A DNA stretch of 58,253 nucleotides, taken from Robinsoniella sp. (GTDB taxonomy: Bacteria; Bacillota; Clostridia; Lachnospirales; Lachnospiraceae). The stretch's first letter is position 1. Each line of letters opens with the position of its first letter. Of the stretch, positions 16,740 through 24,770 are shown one piece after another. The notes under the pieces were generated by a model. That model searched no databases and was not told where the DNA came from. It saw only the letters and a list, made by a program, of their open reading frames with translations. The stretch is taken from positions 1 through 58,253 of the forward strand of contig JALEVQ010000118.1 in assembly GCA_022788205.1 (NCBI GenBank), given 5' to 3'. Position numbers and translations under genes: made by a program.

Positions 16740-17906
16740 CTATTCTTCCGACACGATCTTCGACATCTCTGAGATCATCTCCTCATCCTTCAGTCTGAAT
16801 TTCACCTCTACACGGCGCGACGCATCCTTGTTGACACTTCCATCGTCATTCAAAATCGGGTTGCTCATCGAATGCCCATTTACTGTCAATTTTTCCTGAA
16901 GCAGTCCGATCTCACTGCTGTTCAAAAACTGACCAGCGATCGACAGAAGATACTGCGCCACTCCGAGTGAGCGCTTCTGTGACAGTTCCAGGTTATATTC
17001 ATACTCTCCATCTGTATCTGTGTAGCCGTCGATGATAATCTCGGATACATTATCACGGTACTCCTCGCCGAGCAATACCTGGCAATAAATCGGCAGCACC
17101 TCACTAAGTACAGATTCCCCATCTGGCAAAAGTGTCGAATCATTACGATCAAACATGACATTGGCATCCAACAGCAGTGCGCCAGTCTGCGCATCGATAT
17201 CGACATTGATATTGTGGCTTGTGAACTCGTTGCGCAATGCCTCAATCACATCTGCTTTTACACCGATAATCTTGTCGAGCTGCTCCTGCTTTTCTTTTAC
17301 CTTTGCTGTCTGCTCATCGAGTGCACTTTTCTGTTCAGCAAGCTGTGTCTGCTGATCTGTCAGCTGCTTTTCCTGTTCTTTCAAGGTTGTACTCTGATCT
17401 GTCAGCTGTTTTTCCTGTTCTTCCAAGGTTGTACTCTGAGCAGCAAGCTGATCTTCCTTTTCCTGCAGTGCGTTTTGCTGGGCACTCAGCTCTTCTTCCT
17501 GTGTATGCAGCGTCGCCTGCTGTTCTGCCAGTTTTGCCGTCTGTTCATTTAAAGTTGCCTGCTGCTCAGCAAGTTTTGCTGTCTGCTCATCCAATTGTTT
17601 TTGCTGTTCTGCAAGCTTTGCCGTCTGTTCATCTAATTTTTTCTGCTGAGCATTGAGACGTTCTTCCTGAGTTTGCAAGAGCTGCTGCTGTTCTTCCACC
17701 GTCAGATTTTTCTCATCTAATTCATTTGTGTACTGCACCTGCATCGCTATTCTCTCTTCCTGCTCTGCGATCTTCTCATCATAATTCTTCTGTGCCTGAA
17801 ACAAGGTCACACACATGATCAGCACAAAGAGCATCAAAAGACCAGCCATCATATCGGAATAGGAACGCCATACATTAAAATTACTCGGTTCTTTACGCTT
17901 AGACAT
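16740..17906 (-). CDS. MotB/ZorB-like OmpA-domain protein with long coiled coil
   Basis: The 388-aa protein resembles stator subunits that couple ion flow to peptidoglycan-anchored motion. A single helix (about residues 17-38) follows SYSDMMAGLLMLFVLIM; Asp18 is placed like the ion-carrying Asp of MotB and ZorB. Residues 40-212 are a coiled coil of eight exact 14-residue units (LDEQTAKLAEQQxx type). The C-terminal OmpA-like domain (about 230-380) has IDGYTDTDGEYEYNLELSQKR and NKDASRRVEVKFRL, the peptidoglycan-binding pattern. Compared with ZorB (about 250 aa) the neck is unusually long. It follows the MotA-like gene by 22 nt, ATG after GGGAAAGGAATGGTATC. No flagellar, ZorC, ZorD or ZorE gene is nearby. 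Its function is unknown; a Zorya-like motor is a structural comparison, not proof of defence. Confidence 0.85.
   Translation of the reverse strand: MSKRKEPSNFNVWRSYSDMMAGLLMLFVLIMCVTLFQAQKNYDEKIAEQEERIAMQVQYTNELDEKNLTVEEQQQLLQTQEERLNAQQKKLDEQTAKLAEQQKQLDEQTAKLAEQQATLNEQTAKLAEQQATLHTQEEELSAQQNALQEKEDQLAAQSTTLEEQEKQLTDQSTTLKEQEKQLTDQQTQLAEQKSALDEQTAKVKEKQEQLDKIIGVKADVIEALRNEFTSHNINVDIDAQTGALLLDANVMFDRNDSTLLPDGESVLSEVLPIYCQVLLGEEYRDNVSEIIIDGYTDTDGEYEYNLELSQKRSLGVAQYLLSIAGQFLNSSEIGLLQEKLTVNGHSMSNPILNDDGSVNKDASRRVEVKFRLKDEEMISEMSKIVSEE
17301..17636 (-). repeat. 42-bp-periodic repeats encoding 14-residue coiled-coil units
   Basis: Eight consecutive units each start with L-x-E-Q or a close variant at residues 91, 105, 119, 133, 147, 161, 175 and 189 of the ZorB-like protein. 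Fourteen residues equal two heptads, so the coiled-coil register is kept. The first three units are nearly identical and later ones diverge, which suggests stepwise duplication. Confidence 0.85.
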
Positions 17907-17928
17907 GATACCATTCCTTTCCCTCTAC

Positions 17929-19710
17929 TTACTTATTAAAAATAGAAAATTTTCCGTTCTTTTGCAGTGCCCTCACAAATTCCTTCATAATACTGTTCAA
18001 ATCTTCAAGCAGCTCGCTCTGTCTCTCTCCTTCTTCTTCCAGCACCTTTTTGAGATTCAAGATTGTCTTTTGATCGATCGGAGAAATCTGGGAACCTGTT
18101 TCCCTTGTAGCTGCTGTTTCTTTGCGCAGCTGTACACTCTGTGAAGCGCCGGATACTTCGATCTGATTGAGCAAATCCTCCATGTTGCGCAATACCGTAA
18201 AGATCATATTCTGAGCGTCCACAAACTCTCCGACTCTCTGGTTATAATTGAGAATCAATTTTTCATTTGCCTTATACAGCTCTTCAAAGGCGGAGTAAAC
18301 TTTTCCTTCTCTTCCGATAAATTCTTCTTTCAGCGCAGCCAGGCTGTCCATCAGATCCGCCTGAGAGCTCTCATATGTTTTCAGAAGTTCACGGCTCTTC
18401 GCCTCAATTTCATTGACATCACTGAACGATTTTGCAGCGGCGTCGAGATATTTCTGCATGGTCTGATTACATGCCACCCAAAACTTCGCCGATTTCTCTT
18501 CAGATTCCTGCATATAGGCAACCGTGTGGCGACAGCTCTCGCTCTGCGCCTCCGCCAGCTCTTGATTCTTCTGCATCGTCTCAGCCATCGCCTGCGTATA
18601 CTGTTTTTGAATCTCTGTCATCTCCTTGACAATCTGACGCATCGAATGATCTTCTTTCAGGAAGGAATTATTCAGCTCTACACTCAACTGCTGAAACAGC
18701 TTCTCCGTATACAATACATTTCTCTTCTGCGAGCTTGCCATCTCCTCCACTGCAGCGTTGAATCCCGCAAACTCAATGTGGAATGACTCACGCAGTTGCT
18801 TCAAAAACTGCCCCACCAGCTCATCCATCACCTCTTTTTGGCTTCTGGTGATCGTCGAAAGCATCACATCCAGCGATTCATTCATCTTCTGAAAAGCCGG
18901 TGTGATCGTTGTCTCAAAGCTTTGCACAAGCTGTTTTGAAAATTCCTGAGCCATATTCTGCAGCATCTTAGTCTGTTCCTGCTGATATGCCACCATTGCA
19001 TTTCTGGACTCTATCTCTGCCGATGGAGCTACATGTCTATGAAAAGTATCGATAAATCTCTGTAGCGTGATCATCAGAGCGGAATATTCTGATCTCATAC
19101 AGTAAGAATAGACCAGTGAGAGTGCCAATCCATAGATCGAAGTCAAAAATGCCACCTTGATTCCGTCGACCAGTGAAACCACAGAAGTCGTCATTGCCTC
19201 ATAATTGGAAGGTTCAAAGTTGCGCAATCCCCAAACCAGACCTATAAATGTTCCGAGGATACCCATACTTGTCAAAATATCCGGAACCATCTCCAGCATT
19301 CTCTTCTTGACGATCGCATCGATCTCATTGTCGTTAATATAATCTTCCACATCGCAAAGTCCTACTTTACTTCGATACCAGTCGTGGAGAAATTTCTCCA
19401 TCCTCTCTCTGAGTGCTTTATAAGAAAAAATTCTTCCAAGATTCTGGAAACGGTTCTTCTTTTCCTCTTTACTTTCATCCTGAATCTGCTCTAATTTCCG
19501 CGTTGCGGCATCCAGCGAAGCATTCACTTTTCCCATTCGTGCCAGTCCACCAATCACAGCCACAAGGCATATCAAAATCATCACTCCTAAAAATGCTGCA
19601 TTGTATATCATTGTGGAGAATGACGCATCCTCACTCACAAACAAAGTCAATGCCACGCATCCTCCAATCGCTCCGACAAACAGCAGACCTCCGAACCATC
19701 TACGCCCCAT
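17929..19710 (-). CDS. MotA/TolQ/ExbB proton-channel family protein, ZorA-like, with long cytoplasmic tail
   Basis: The 593-aa protein has two N-terminal helices (about 5-25 and 35-58), a cytoplasmic segment, then the MotA/TolQ/ExbB core with MGILGTFIGLVWGL (about 148-161) and VDGIKVAFLTSIYGLALSLVYSY. Residues beyond about 210 form a 380-residue, mostly alpha-helical, coiled-coil-like tail. MotA, TolQ and ExbB lack such a tail; ZorA of Zorya systems has one. Start: ATG at 19708-19710, with AAGAGGAG 7 nt upstream. A GTG at 19758 would overlap the preceding gene and has no ribosome site. It forms a pair with the downstream OmpA-domain gene and lies 32 nt after the deaminase gene. The ion-channel role is inferred from the family. 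Confidence 0.85.
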   Translation of the reverse strand: MGRRWFGGLLFVGAIGGCVALTLFVSEDASFSTMIYNAAFLGVMILICLVAVIGGLARMGKVNASLDAATRKLEQIQDESKEEKKNRFQNLGRIFSYKALRERMEKFLHDWYRSKVGLCDVEDYINDNEIDAIVKKRMLEMVPDILTSMGILGTFIGLVWGLRNFEPSNYEAMTTSVVSLVDGIKVAFLTSIYGLALSLVYSYCMRSEYSALMITLQRFIDTFHRHVAPSAEIESRNAMVAYQQEQTKMLQNMAQEFSKQLVQSFETTITPAFQKMNESLDVMLSTITRSQKEVMDELVGQFLKQLRESFHIEFAGFNAAVEEMASSQKRNVLYTEKLFQQLSVELNNSFLKEDHSMRQIVKEMTEIQKQYTQAMAETMQKNQELAEAQSESCRHTVAYMQESEEKSAKFWVACNQTMQKYLDAAAKSFSDVNEIEAKSRELLKTYESSQADLMDSLAALKEEFIGREGKVYSAFEELYKANEKLILNYNQRVGEFVDAQNMIFTVLRNMEDLLNQIEVSGASQSVQLRKETAATRETGSQISPIDQKTILNLKKVLEEEGERQSELLEDLNSIMKEFVRALQKNGKFSIFNK

Positions 19711-19742
19711 ATCATCACTCCTCTTATCTATCACATTTATTT

Positions 19743-21017
19743 TTAGCTTTGTCTGCACCGTCTGGCAATCTGATTTGCTTTCTCATAAATTTTTTCCGGG
19801 TCTTCTCCGACAAAAAACTCTCCGCCGCGGTACAAAACCTTTCCGTTTACCATCGTCAGCGCTATATTCTGCTTGCTTCCGCTGTAGACAAGATTTTTGG
19901 TCAGATTATGGATCGGCTGCATATTTGGCTGGTGAAGATCAATCAGAATCAGGTCAGCTATCTTGCCCTCCGCGATGGTATCACATTCCGGAAGCCCCAT
20001 CGCCTTTGCACCGCCCGCAGTCGCCATAAACAATACCTGATCCGCGTCAACGCAGGAGGCATCCTTCTCTCTCAGTTTTGCCAGCCCTGTCGTCAGAAAC
20101 ATTTCGCGGAACATATCGAGGCAATTGTTGCTCGCCGGTCCGTCCGTTCCGATTGCCACATTGATACCCATGTCAATCATTTTCTGGATCGGCGCAATCC
20201 CGCTCGCCAGTTTCGTGTTGGAACCTGGATTTGTGACGACTGACATTCCTCGTTGGCGGAAGATTTCAAGATCCTCGTTGTTCATCCACACACAGTGATA
20301 GCCACCGCCGCCGTAATTAAACATGCCGAGACTGTCCAGATATGCCGCCGGAGTCTTGCCGTGGCGCTCCACACATCCCTTCGTCTCATCGTCCGTCTCT
20401 GCCATGTGCGTATAGACTGGCGCCTGACACTCGTTAGCCAGTTCAGAAATCTCCCTCAAAAGTTTCTCTGATGTGGTATACTCTGCATGAAAACCCAGCT
20501 CAAACCGGATCAGTTCATGGAAATGATTATACTGTTTGTACCACTTCTCCAGATCCTTGACTGACTGGGAAAAATCATTCACTCCACCCACCATGACAGT
20601 TCGGAATCCCATTTCCACCGAAGCCTGTGCAATGGTGTCCGGTGTCAGGTACATATCAAAGTTCGAAGTGATCCCGCTTGTCAGATATTCTAAAATTGCC
20701 AGCTTAGAGAGTTCATAGATATCATCCGGTGTCAGTTTTGCCTCCATCGGGAAGACCTGCCTGTTTAACCAATCTAAAAGTGGCAGATCATCCGCGTAAG
20801 AGCGCAGAAAAGTCATGGCTGAGTGCGTATGTGCATTCTTAAACCCGGGCATCAAAAGATTTCCTCTTCCATCGATTTCCTGGTCAAAAACAATCGCATT
20901 CTCTTTTGGTTTTCCGACGTGAGTGATACGGTTTCCTTCCACCCACACTTCTCCCTCCAGAACTTCAAATTTGGGACCTTTTGTCAAAATCTTGACATTG
21001 AAAAAACGTGTATTCAT
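19743..21017 (-). CDS. mtaD: Amidohydrolase, methylthioadenosine / adenosine-derivative deaminase (MtaD type)
   Basis: Members deaminate 5'-methylthioadenosine, S-adenosylhomocysteine or 5'-deoxyadenosine to the inosine form. The 424-aa protein shows the zinc ligands of the family: PGFKNAHTHSAM (about residue 60-70), YTHMAETDDE, the YHCVW His, and AIGTDGPASNN with the metal Asp. C-terminal KIADLILIDL and a VNGKVLYRGGE tail complete the fold. Context supports nucleoside salvage: an ABC nucleoside importer directly upstream (26-nt gap), mtnA and a purine nucleoside phosphorylase. Guanine deaminase or SsnA-type enzymes are alternatives. ATG with GGAGGAATTAGACAGAACAG upstream. Confidence 0.85.
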   Translation of the reverse strand: MNTRFFNVKILTKGPKFEVLEGEVWVEGNRITHVGKPKENAIVFDQEIDGRGNLLMPGFKNAHTHSAMTFLRSYADDLPLLDWLNRQVFPMEAKLTPDDIYELSKLAILEYLTSGITSNFDMYLTPDTIAQASVEMGFRTVMVGGVNDFSQSVKDLEKWYKQYNHFHELIRFELGFHAEYTTSEKLLREISELANECQAPVYTHMAETDDETKGCVERHGKTPAAYLDSLGMFNYGGGGYHCVWMNNEDLEIFRQRGMSVVTNPGSNTKLASGIAPIQKMIDMGINVAIGTDGPASNNCLDMFREMFLTTGLAKLREKDASCVDADQVLFMATAGGAKAMGLPECDTIAEGKIADLILIDLHQPNMQPIHNLTKNLVYSGSKQNIALTMVNGKVLYRGGEFFVGEDPEKIYEKANQIARRCRQS

Positions 21018-21043
21018 CTGTTCTGTCTAATTCCTCCTGTTCT

Positions 21044-22003
21044 CTATCGTTTTCCCTTATCATAAATCTCGCCCAGCGCACGCGGAGACTGATTATGTTT
21101 CGAGAAGAAAATTAAAAGTAATAAGGTCATCACATATGGGAGTGTCATCACCAGGTCGGAATAGCTGCTCGGCATCTGTAATTGTTTTACGATAAAATAT
21201 CCTCCTGATCTGGCAAATCCAAAAATCAGAACAGCGCCGAGTGTCGGCAAAATCTTCCAGTTTCCAAAAATCATTGCTGCGATTGCAAGATAACCATATC
21301 CTACATAAATACTAGAAGAAAAGTTTGCAGAGATCGAATATGCGAAGCAAATTCCGCCCAGACCGGAGAGTGCTCCGGATACCATAACGGCAATCAGTCT
21401 GACTCTCGCCACATTGATTCCTGCCGCATCCACCGCATGAGGGTTATCTCCGCACGCTCTGAGGTGAAGTCCAAAACGCGTCTGATACAGAACATACCAT
21501 GCGATCACCGCCACGATAATGATGATGAACTCAAACGGATAAATCTGCTGAAAAATTCCTCCGATCACCGGAATCTCTGACAGTACCGGGATCGTGATAC
21601 GCTTGGAAACACCCAGCACAAACTTGTCAGAGGTCGCGCCGAAAGCACTTTTGTTGATTGCTTTCGTCAAAAACGCAGTCAAAGCGGTCGCCAGAATATT
21701 GATCACAACGCCGCTGATTACCTGATTTGCTTTAAATTTAATGCAAAGCAGTGCGTGGAGCATCGCATAAACCATACCGCCCAGCATCGCAAAGACCAAG
21801 GCGCCATAAAATGGAAGCTGTGAACTTGCGCCAAACCACTGCATCATAAAGATCGCTGCGAGTGCTCCGGTAAAAGCGCCGACACCCTGAAGTCCTTCTA
21901 TGGCAAGGTTCGTAATTCCACTTCTCTCAGAATAGATTCCACCGATTGCCATGATGAACAACGGCAGGGCAAAAGAAAGACCATCAATAAAAACGGTATT
22001 CAT
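21044..22003 (-). CDS. Nucleoside ABC transporter permease (NupQ/YufQ type)
   Basis: The 319-aa integral membrane protein has about eight to ten hydrophobic helices and the branched-chain/nucleoside permease fold. Signatures are NLAIEGLQGVGAFTGALAA near residue 32-50 and the coupling loop LRACGDNPHAVDAAGINVARVRLIAV. It forms the heterodimeric channel with the gene upstream: its ATG comes 1 nt after that gene's TAA, a common coupled arrangement. Ribosome site AGGAGGACAAATAA. Together with the BmpA-like lipoprotein and the double ATPase it makes a complete nucleoside importer. Confidence 0.92.
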   Translation of the reverse strand: MNTVFIDGLSFALPLFIMAIGGIYSERSGITNLAIEGLQGVGAFTGALAAIFMMQWFGASSQLPFYGALVFAMLGGMVYAMLHALLCIKFKANQVISGVVINILATALTAFLTKAINKSAFGATSDKFVLGVSKRITIPVLSEIPVIGGIFQQIYPFEFIIIIVAVIAWYVLYQTRFGLHLRACGDNPHAVDAAGINVARVRLIAVMVSGALSGLGGICFAYSISANFSSSIYVGYGYLAIAAMIFGNWKILPTLGAVLIFGFARSGGYFIVKQLQMPSSYSDLVMTLPYVMTLLLLIFFSKHNQSPRALGEIYDKGKR

Positions 22004-23098
22004 TTATTTGTCCTCCTTTCTTCGTTTCGCAACATAGCGGATATACGCTCCGCAGGCACTGAACAACAAGATAACACCTGTGATCACAGATACGATTTCT
22101 GCCTGCACACCGGAAGTAGAACTCATGTACGTACTTCCCTTGCTGATCGCTGTGATCATGAAAGATGAAAATAAAATTCCAATCGGGTTAATATTTCCCA
22201 GGAGGCAGACTGCGATCGCATCGAATCCCATGCTCGGCAGAGTTCCCGGCTGAATGGAGCCGTAATATCCCATATAGTAGGTAATGCCTGCAAGCCCTGC
22301 AAGTGCCCCTGAGATTACCATGGAGAGCACCATTGTGCCGCCCACTTTGATTCCCGCATATTTTGCGGCTGTTCTGCTCGCGCCAACTGTCTTGATTTCG
22401 TATCCGATTCTCGTCTTCTTGAGAAGAAAATAGACAAAAATCGCTGCGATCACGGCGATCGGAAATGCAAGCGGCAAATCAATCTTTAAATTTCCAATTT
22501 CTGTGTTCATCATCGACCAGCGTGAGGCTTTGCTGATCACCTTGGACTGTCTCGAGACAGGATCTACATACCTTGTCTTGATAAAGAAACTGATGATATA
22601 CTGTGCAATATAGTTGAGCATGATCGAGGAGACCACCTCATTGATATTAAATTTATATTTCAAAAATCCGATTAATCCGCCGATCAACGCTCCCACGATG
22701 ATGCCGATCACCAAAACCAACGGCTTTGCGATCCATGCGCTCAGATCACTATAGCCCACCAGCACAGTCGCAACGAAGGCTGCGGTCACCATCTGACCAG
22801 AGACACCGATGTTAAAGAGTCCTGCCTTGTACGCAACTGCGACAGAGAGCGCTGCAAAAATCATCGGGGTCAAGGCATTCAAAAAGCTTGTAAAATCTGT
22901 CAGCATACTCTTGTAGCCGGCATACGAAGGCTTTGGAAGCAGTCCACATCCCTGCAAAAGATTCAGATAGGCGGTGAGCGGATTATATCCAAGGCAAAGC
23001 ATAATCAGTGCTCCTACGATCAGACCGATCAAAATTGCAAACAGAGGGACAGCAATCGGAGCCGTCTTGTCATTGCTTAATAAATTATCTTTTTTCAT
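22004..23098 (-). CDS. Nucleoside ABC transporter permease (NupP/YufP type)
   Basis: The 364-aa membrane protein is the second permease of the importer. It has helices from residue 15 on, KAGLFNIGVSGQMVTAAFVAT near residue 90-110, and the coupling loop IKTVGASRTAAKYAGIKVGG, matching the YufP/RbsC-like permease family. Its start overlaps the end of the ATPase gene by 14 nt, and its stop touches the ATG of the second permease, so all three are translated together. A short basic C-terminus follows the last helix. Confidence 0.92.
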   Translation of the reverse strand: MKKDNLLSNDKTAPIAVPLFAILIGLIVGALIMLCLGYNPLTAYLNLLQGCGLLPKPSYAGYKSMLTDFTSFLNALTPMIFAALSVAVAYKAGLFNIGVSGQMVTAAFVATVLVGYSDLSAWIAKPLVLVIGIIVGALIGGLIGFLKYKFNINEVVSSIMLNYIAQYIISFFIKTRYVDPVSRQSKVISKASRWSMMNTEIGNLKIDLPLAFPIAVIAAIFVYFLLKKTRIGYEIKTVGASRTAAKYAGIKVGGTMVLSMVISGALAGLAGITYYMGYYGSIQPGTLPSMGFDAIAVCLLGNINPIGILFSSFMITAISKGSTYMSSTSGVQAEIVSVITGVILLFSACGAYIRYVAKRRKEDK

Positions 23099-24629
23099 GC
23101 TGTTTCACCCCCATCATAAATTCTCCTACCTCGTTCGTCGTCAGAGTTTTTGCATCCGCAATCTTCTGGATCTCTCCATTGTAAATCACCGCGATCGTAT
23201 CTGCGCATTTCATAATCTCATCCAACTCCAGAGAGATCAGCAGGATCGCTTTTCCCTTGTCTCTCTGCTCAATGATCTGTCTGTGAATCTTTTCAATCGC
23301 TCCAATGTCAAGCCCTCTCGTCGGCTGCACAAAAATCATCAGAGGGGAATCGAGCTCAATCTCACGTGCGATGATCGCTTTCTGCTGGTTTCCACCGCTC
23401 ATCGAGCGCACAATTGTCTTATTTCCCTGACCGCTTCGCACATCATATTTTTCAATCAGTTTCGTGCTATATTTTGTAAATTCCTCTTGTCTGAGCACTC
23501 CTTTTTTGGAGAATGGCTCTTTAAAATAATTTTTTAGTCCCATATTATCTTCCAGCGTGAAATCGAGAACCAGCCCATAGCTCTGTCTGTCTTCCGGGAT
23601 ATAGGAAATCCCCTCAAGCGTCCTCTTCCGGATACTTTCATGGGTGATATCTTTTCCGTTTAATAAGATCCTGCCGCTCGCCGCCGGCAAAAGTCCTGCA
23701 ATCGCATCTGCAATCTCTACCTGTCCATTTCCAGACACGCCCGCGATAGCAAAAACCTCTCCTCCACGGATCTTGAAGGAAGCATTCTTGACAACTTGAA
23801 AATGATTTTCATTTTCCACACACAGATTTTCCACTTCCAGAATCGTCTCTTTGAATTCTGGATCTTTTTTCTCAACTTCAAAGACTACTTCACGTCCAAC
23901 CATCAGATTTGCCATCGTCTTCGTGGATGTTGTCTTCACATCAAGGACATCAATCAGTTTTCCTCTGCACAAAATTGCACAGCGGTCCGCCACTTTCTTG
24001 ATTTCTTCGAGCTTATGCGTGATCAGGATAATCGTCTTTCCGTTGTCACGCAGCCCTTTTATGATCTCCAGCAAAAATTCTATCTCCTGCGGAGTCAGAA
24101 CGGCTGTCGGCTCATCAAAAATCAGGATCTCTGCCTCCCGATACAACATCTTTAAAATCTCCACACGCTGCTGAATGGAGACATTAATCTCACTGATTTT
24201 CTTTGTCGGATCCACTTCCAACCCATATTTCTTAGAGAGCTCTGCAATCTTTTCGTTTGCTCCCTTTCTGTCTACATATGGAAATAATCCAAGCCATTTC
24301 TTCTGTGGCTCGATTCCCATAATAATATTCTCTGCAATCGTATAGTCCTGCACCAGTTTAAAATGCTGATGCACCATTCCAATACTCAGTTTTGTGGCAT
24401 ATGTCGGTGAAGAAATCTTCTCCTTTTTTCCGTGGATATAGATTTCCCCCTCATCCGGCTCATACATTCCAAACAGCATACTCATCAGAGTCGACTTGCC
24501 CGCTCCGTTTTCGCCCAAAAGCGCATAAATCTCTCCTTTTTTGATCTGGATGGAGACATCACTGTTGGCAACAATGCCCGGAAAGCGCTTCGTGATATGC
24601 CTCATCTCCACAATATATTCTTCCTGCAT
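23085..24629 (-). CDS. Nucleoside ABC transporter ATP-binding protein with two ABC domains (NupO/YufO type)
   Basis: The 514-aa protein contains two ABC domains. The first has LLGENGAGKSTLMSMLFGM and the signature region INVSIQQRVEILKML, with Walker B ILIFDEPTAVLTPQE. The second has the degenerate AIAGVSGNGQVEIADAI, the signature SGGNQQKAIIARE, and MIFVQPTRGLD. This is the usual asymmetric pattern of sugar/nucleoside importers. The ATG at 24627-24629 is chosen because AAGGAG lies 6 nt upstream; an earlier in-frame ATG (24683) has none. A hairpin (24706-24760) separates it from the lipoprotein gene and may lower expression of the membrane parts relative to the binding protein. Confidence 0.93.
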   Translation of the reverse strand: MQEEYIVEMRHITKRFPGIVANSDVSIQIKKGEIYALLGENGAGKSTLMSMLFGMYEPDEGEIYIHGKKEKISSPTYATKLSIGMVHQHFKLVQDYTIAENIIMGIEPQKKWLGLFPYVDRKGANEKIAELSKKYGLEVDPTKKISEINVSIQQRVEILKMLYREAEILIFDEPTAVLTPQEIEFLLEIIKGLRDNGKTIILITHKLEEIKKVADRCAILCRGKLIDVLDVKTTSTKTMANLMVGREVVFEVEKKDPEFKETILEVENLCVENENHFQVVKNASFKIRGGEVFAIAGVSGNGQVEIADAIAGLLPAASGRILLNGKDITHESIRKRTLEGISYIPEDRQSYGLVLDFTLEDNMGLKNYFKEPFSKKGVLRQEEFTKYSTKLIEKYDVRSGQGNKTIVRSMSGGNQQKAIIAREIELDSPLMIFVQPTRGLDIGAIEKIHRQIIEQRDKGKAILLISLELDEIMKCADTIAVIYNGEIQKIADAKTLTTNEVGEFMMGVKQHEKR

Positions 24630-24705
24630 ACACTTCTCCTTGTTTTTTCCACTGTTCCTATTTGGCGAAGGTGCTTCTCTCACTTTTTGACAGGATTTGA
24701 AAAGA

Positions 24706-24760
24706 AAGGGCTGTCACAAAACAGTCCGATCTACAACTTTCTTGTTTTGAGACAGCCCTT
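24706..24760 (-). terminator. Dispersed hairpin element, copy 2; between binding protein and ATPase genes
   Basis: AAGGGCTGTC-ACAAAACA pairs with TGTTTTGA-GACAGCCCTT over 18 bp with one mismatch. On the minus strand it is followed by TTTCTTTTC. It lies 10 nt after the lipoprotein stop and 77 nt before the ATPase start, so it is likely a partial terminator inside the operon. Confidence 0.75.
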
Positions 24761-24770
24761 ATTCTCTGTA

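Noticed and set aside
15333-19758. A complete Zorya defence system
   Set aside because: Only ZorA- and ZorB-like genes are present. No ZorC, ZorD helicase or ZorE nuclease is in the window, so only the motor-like pair is claimed.
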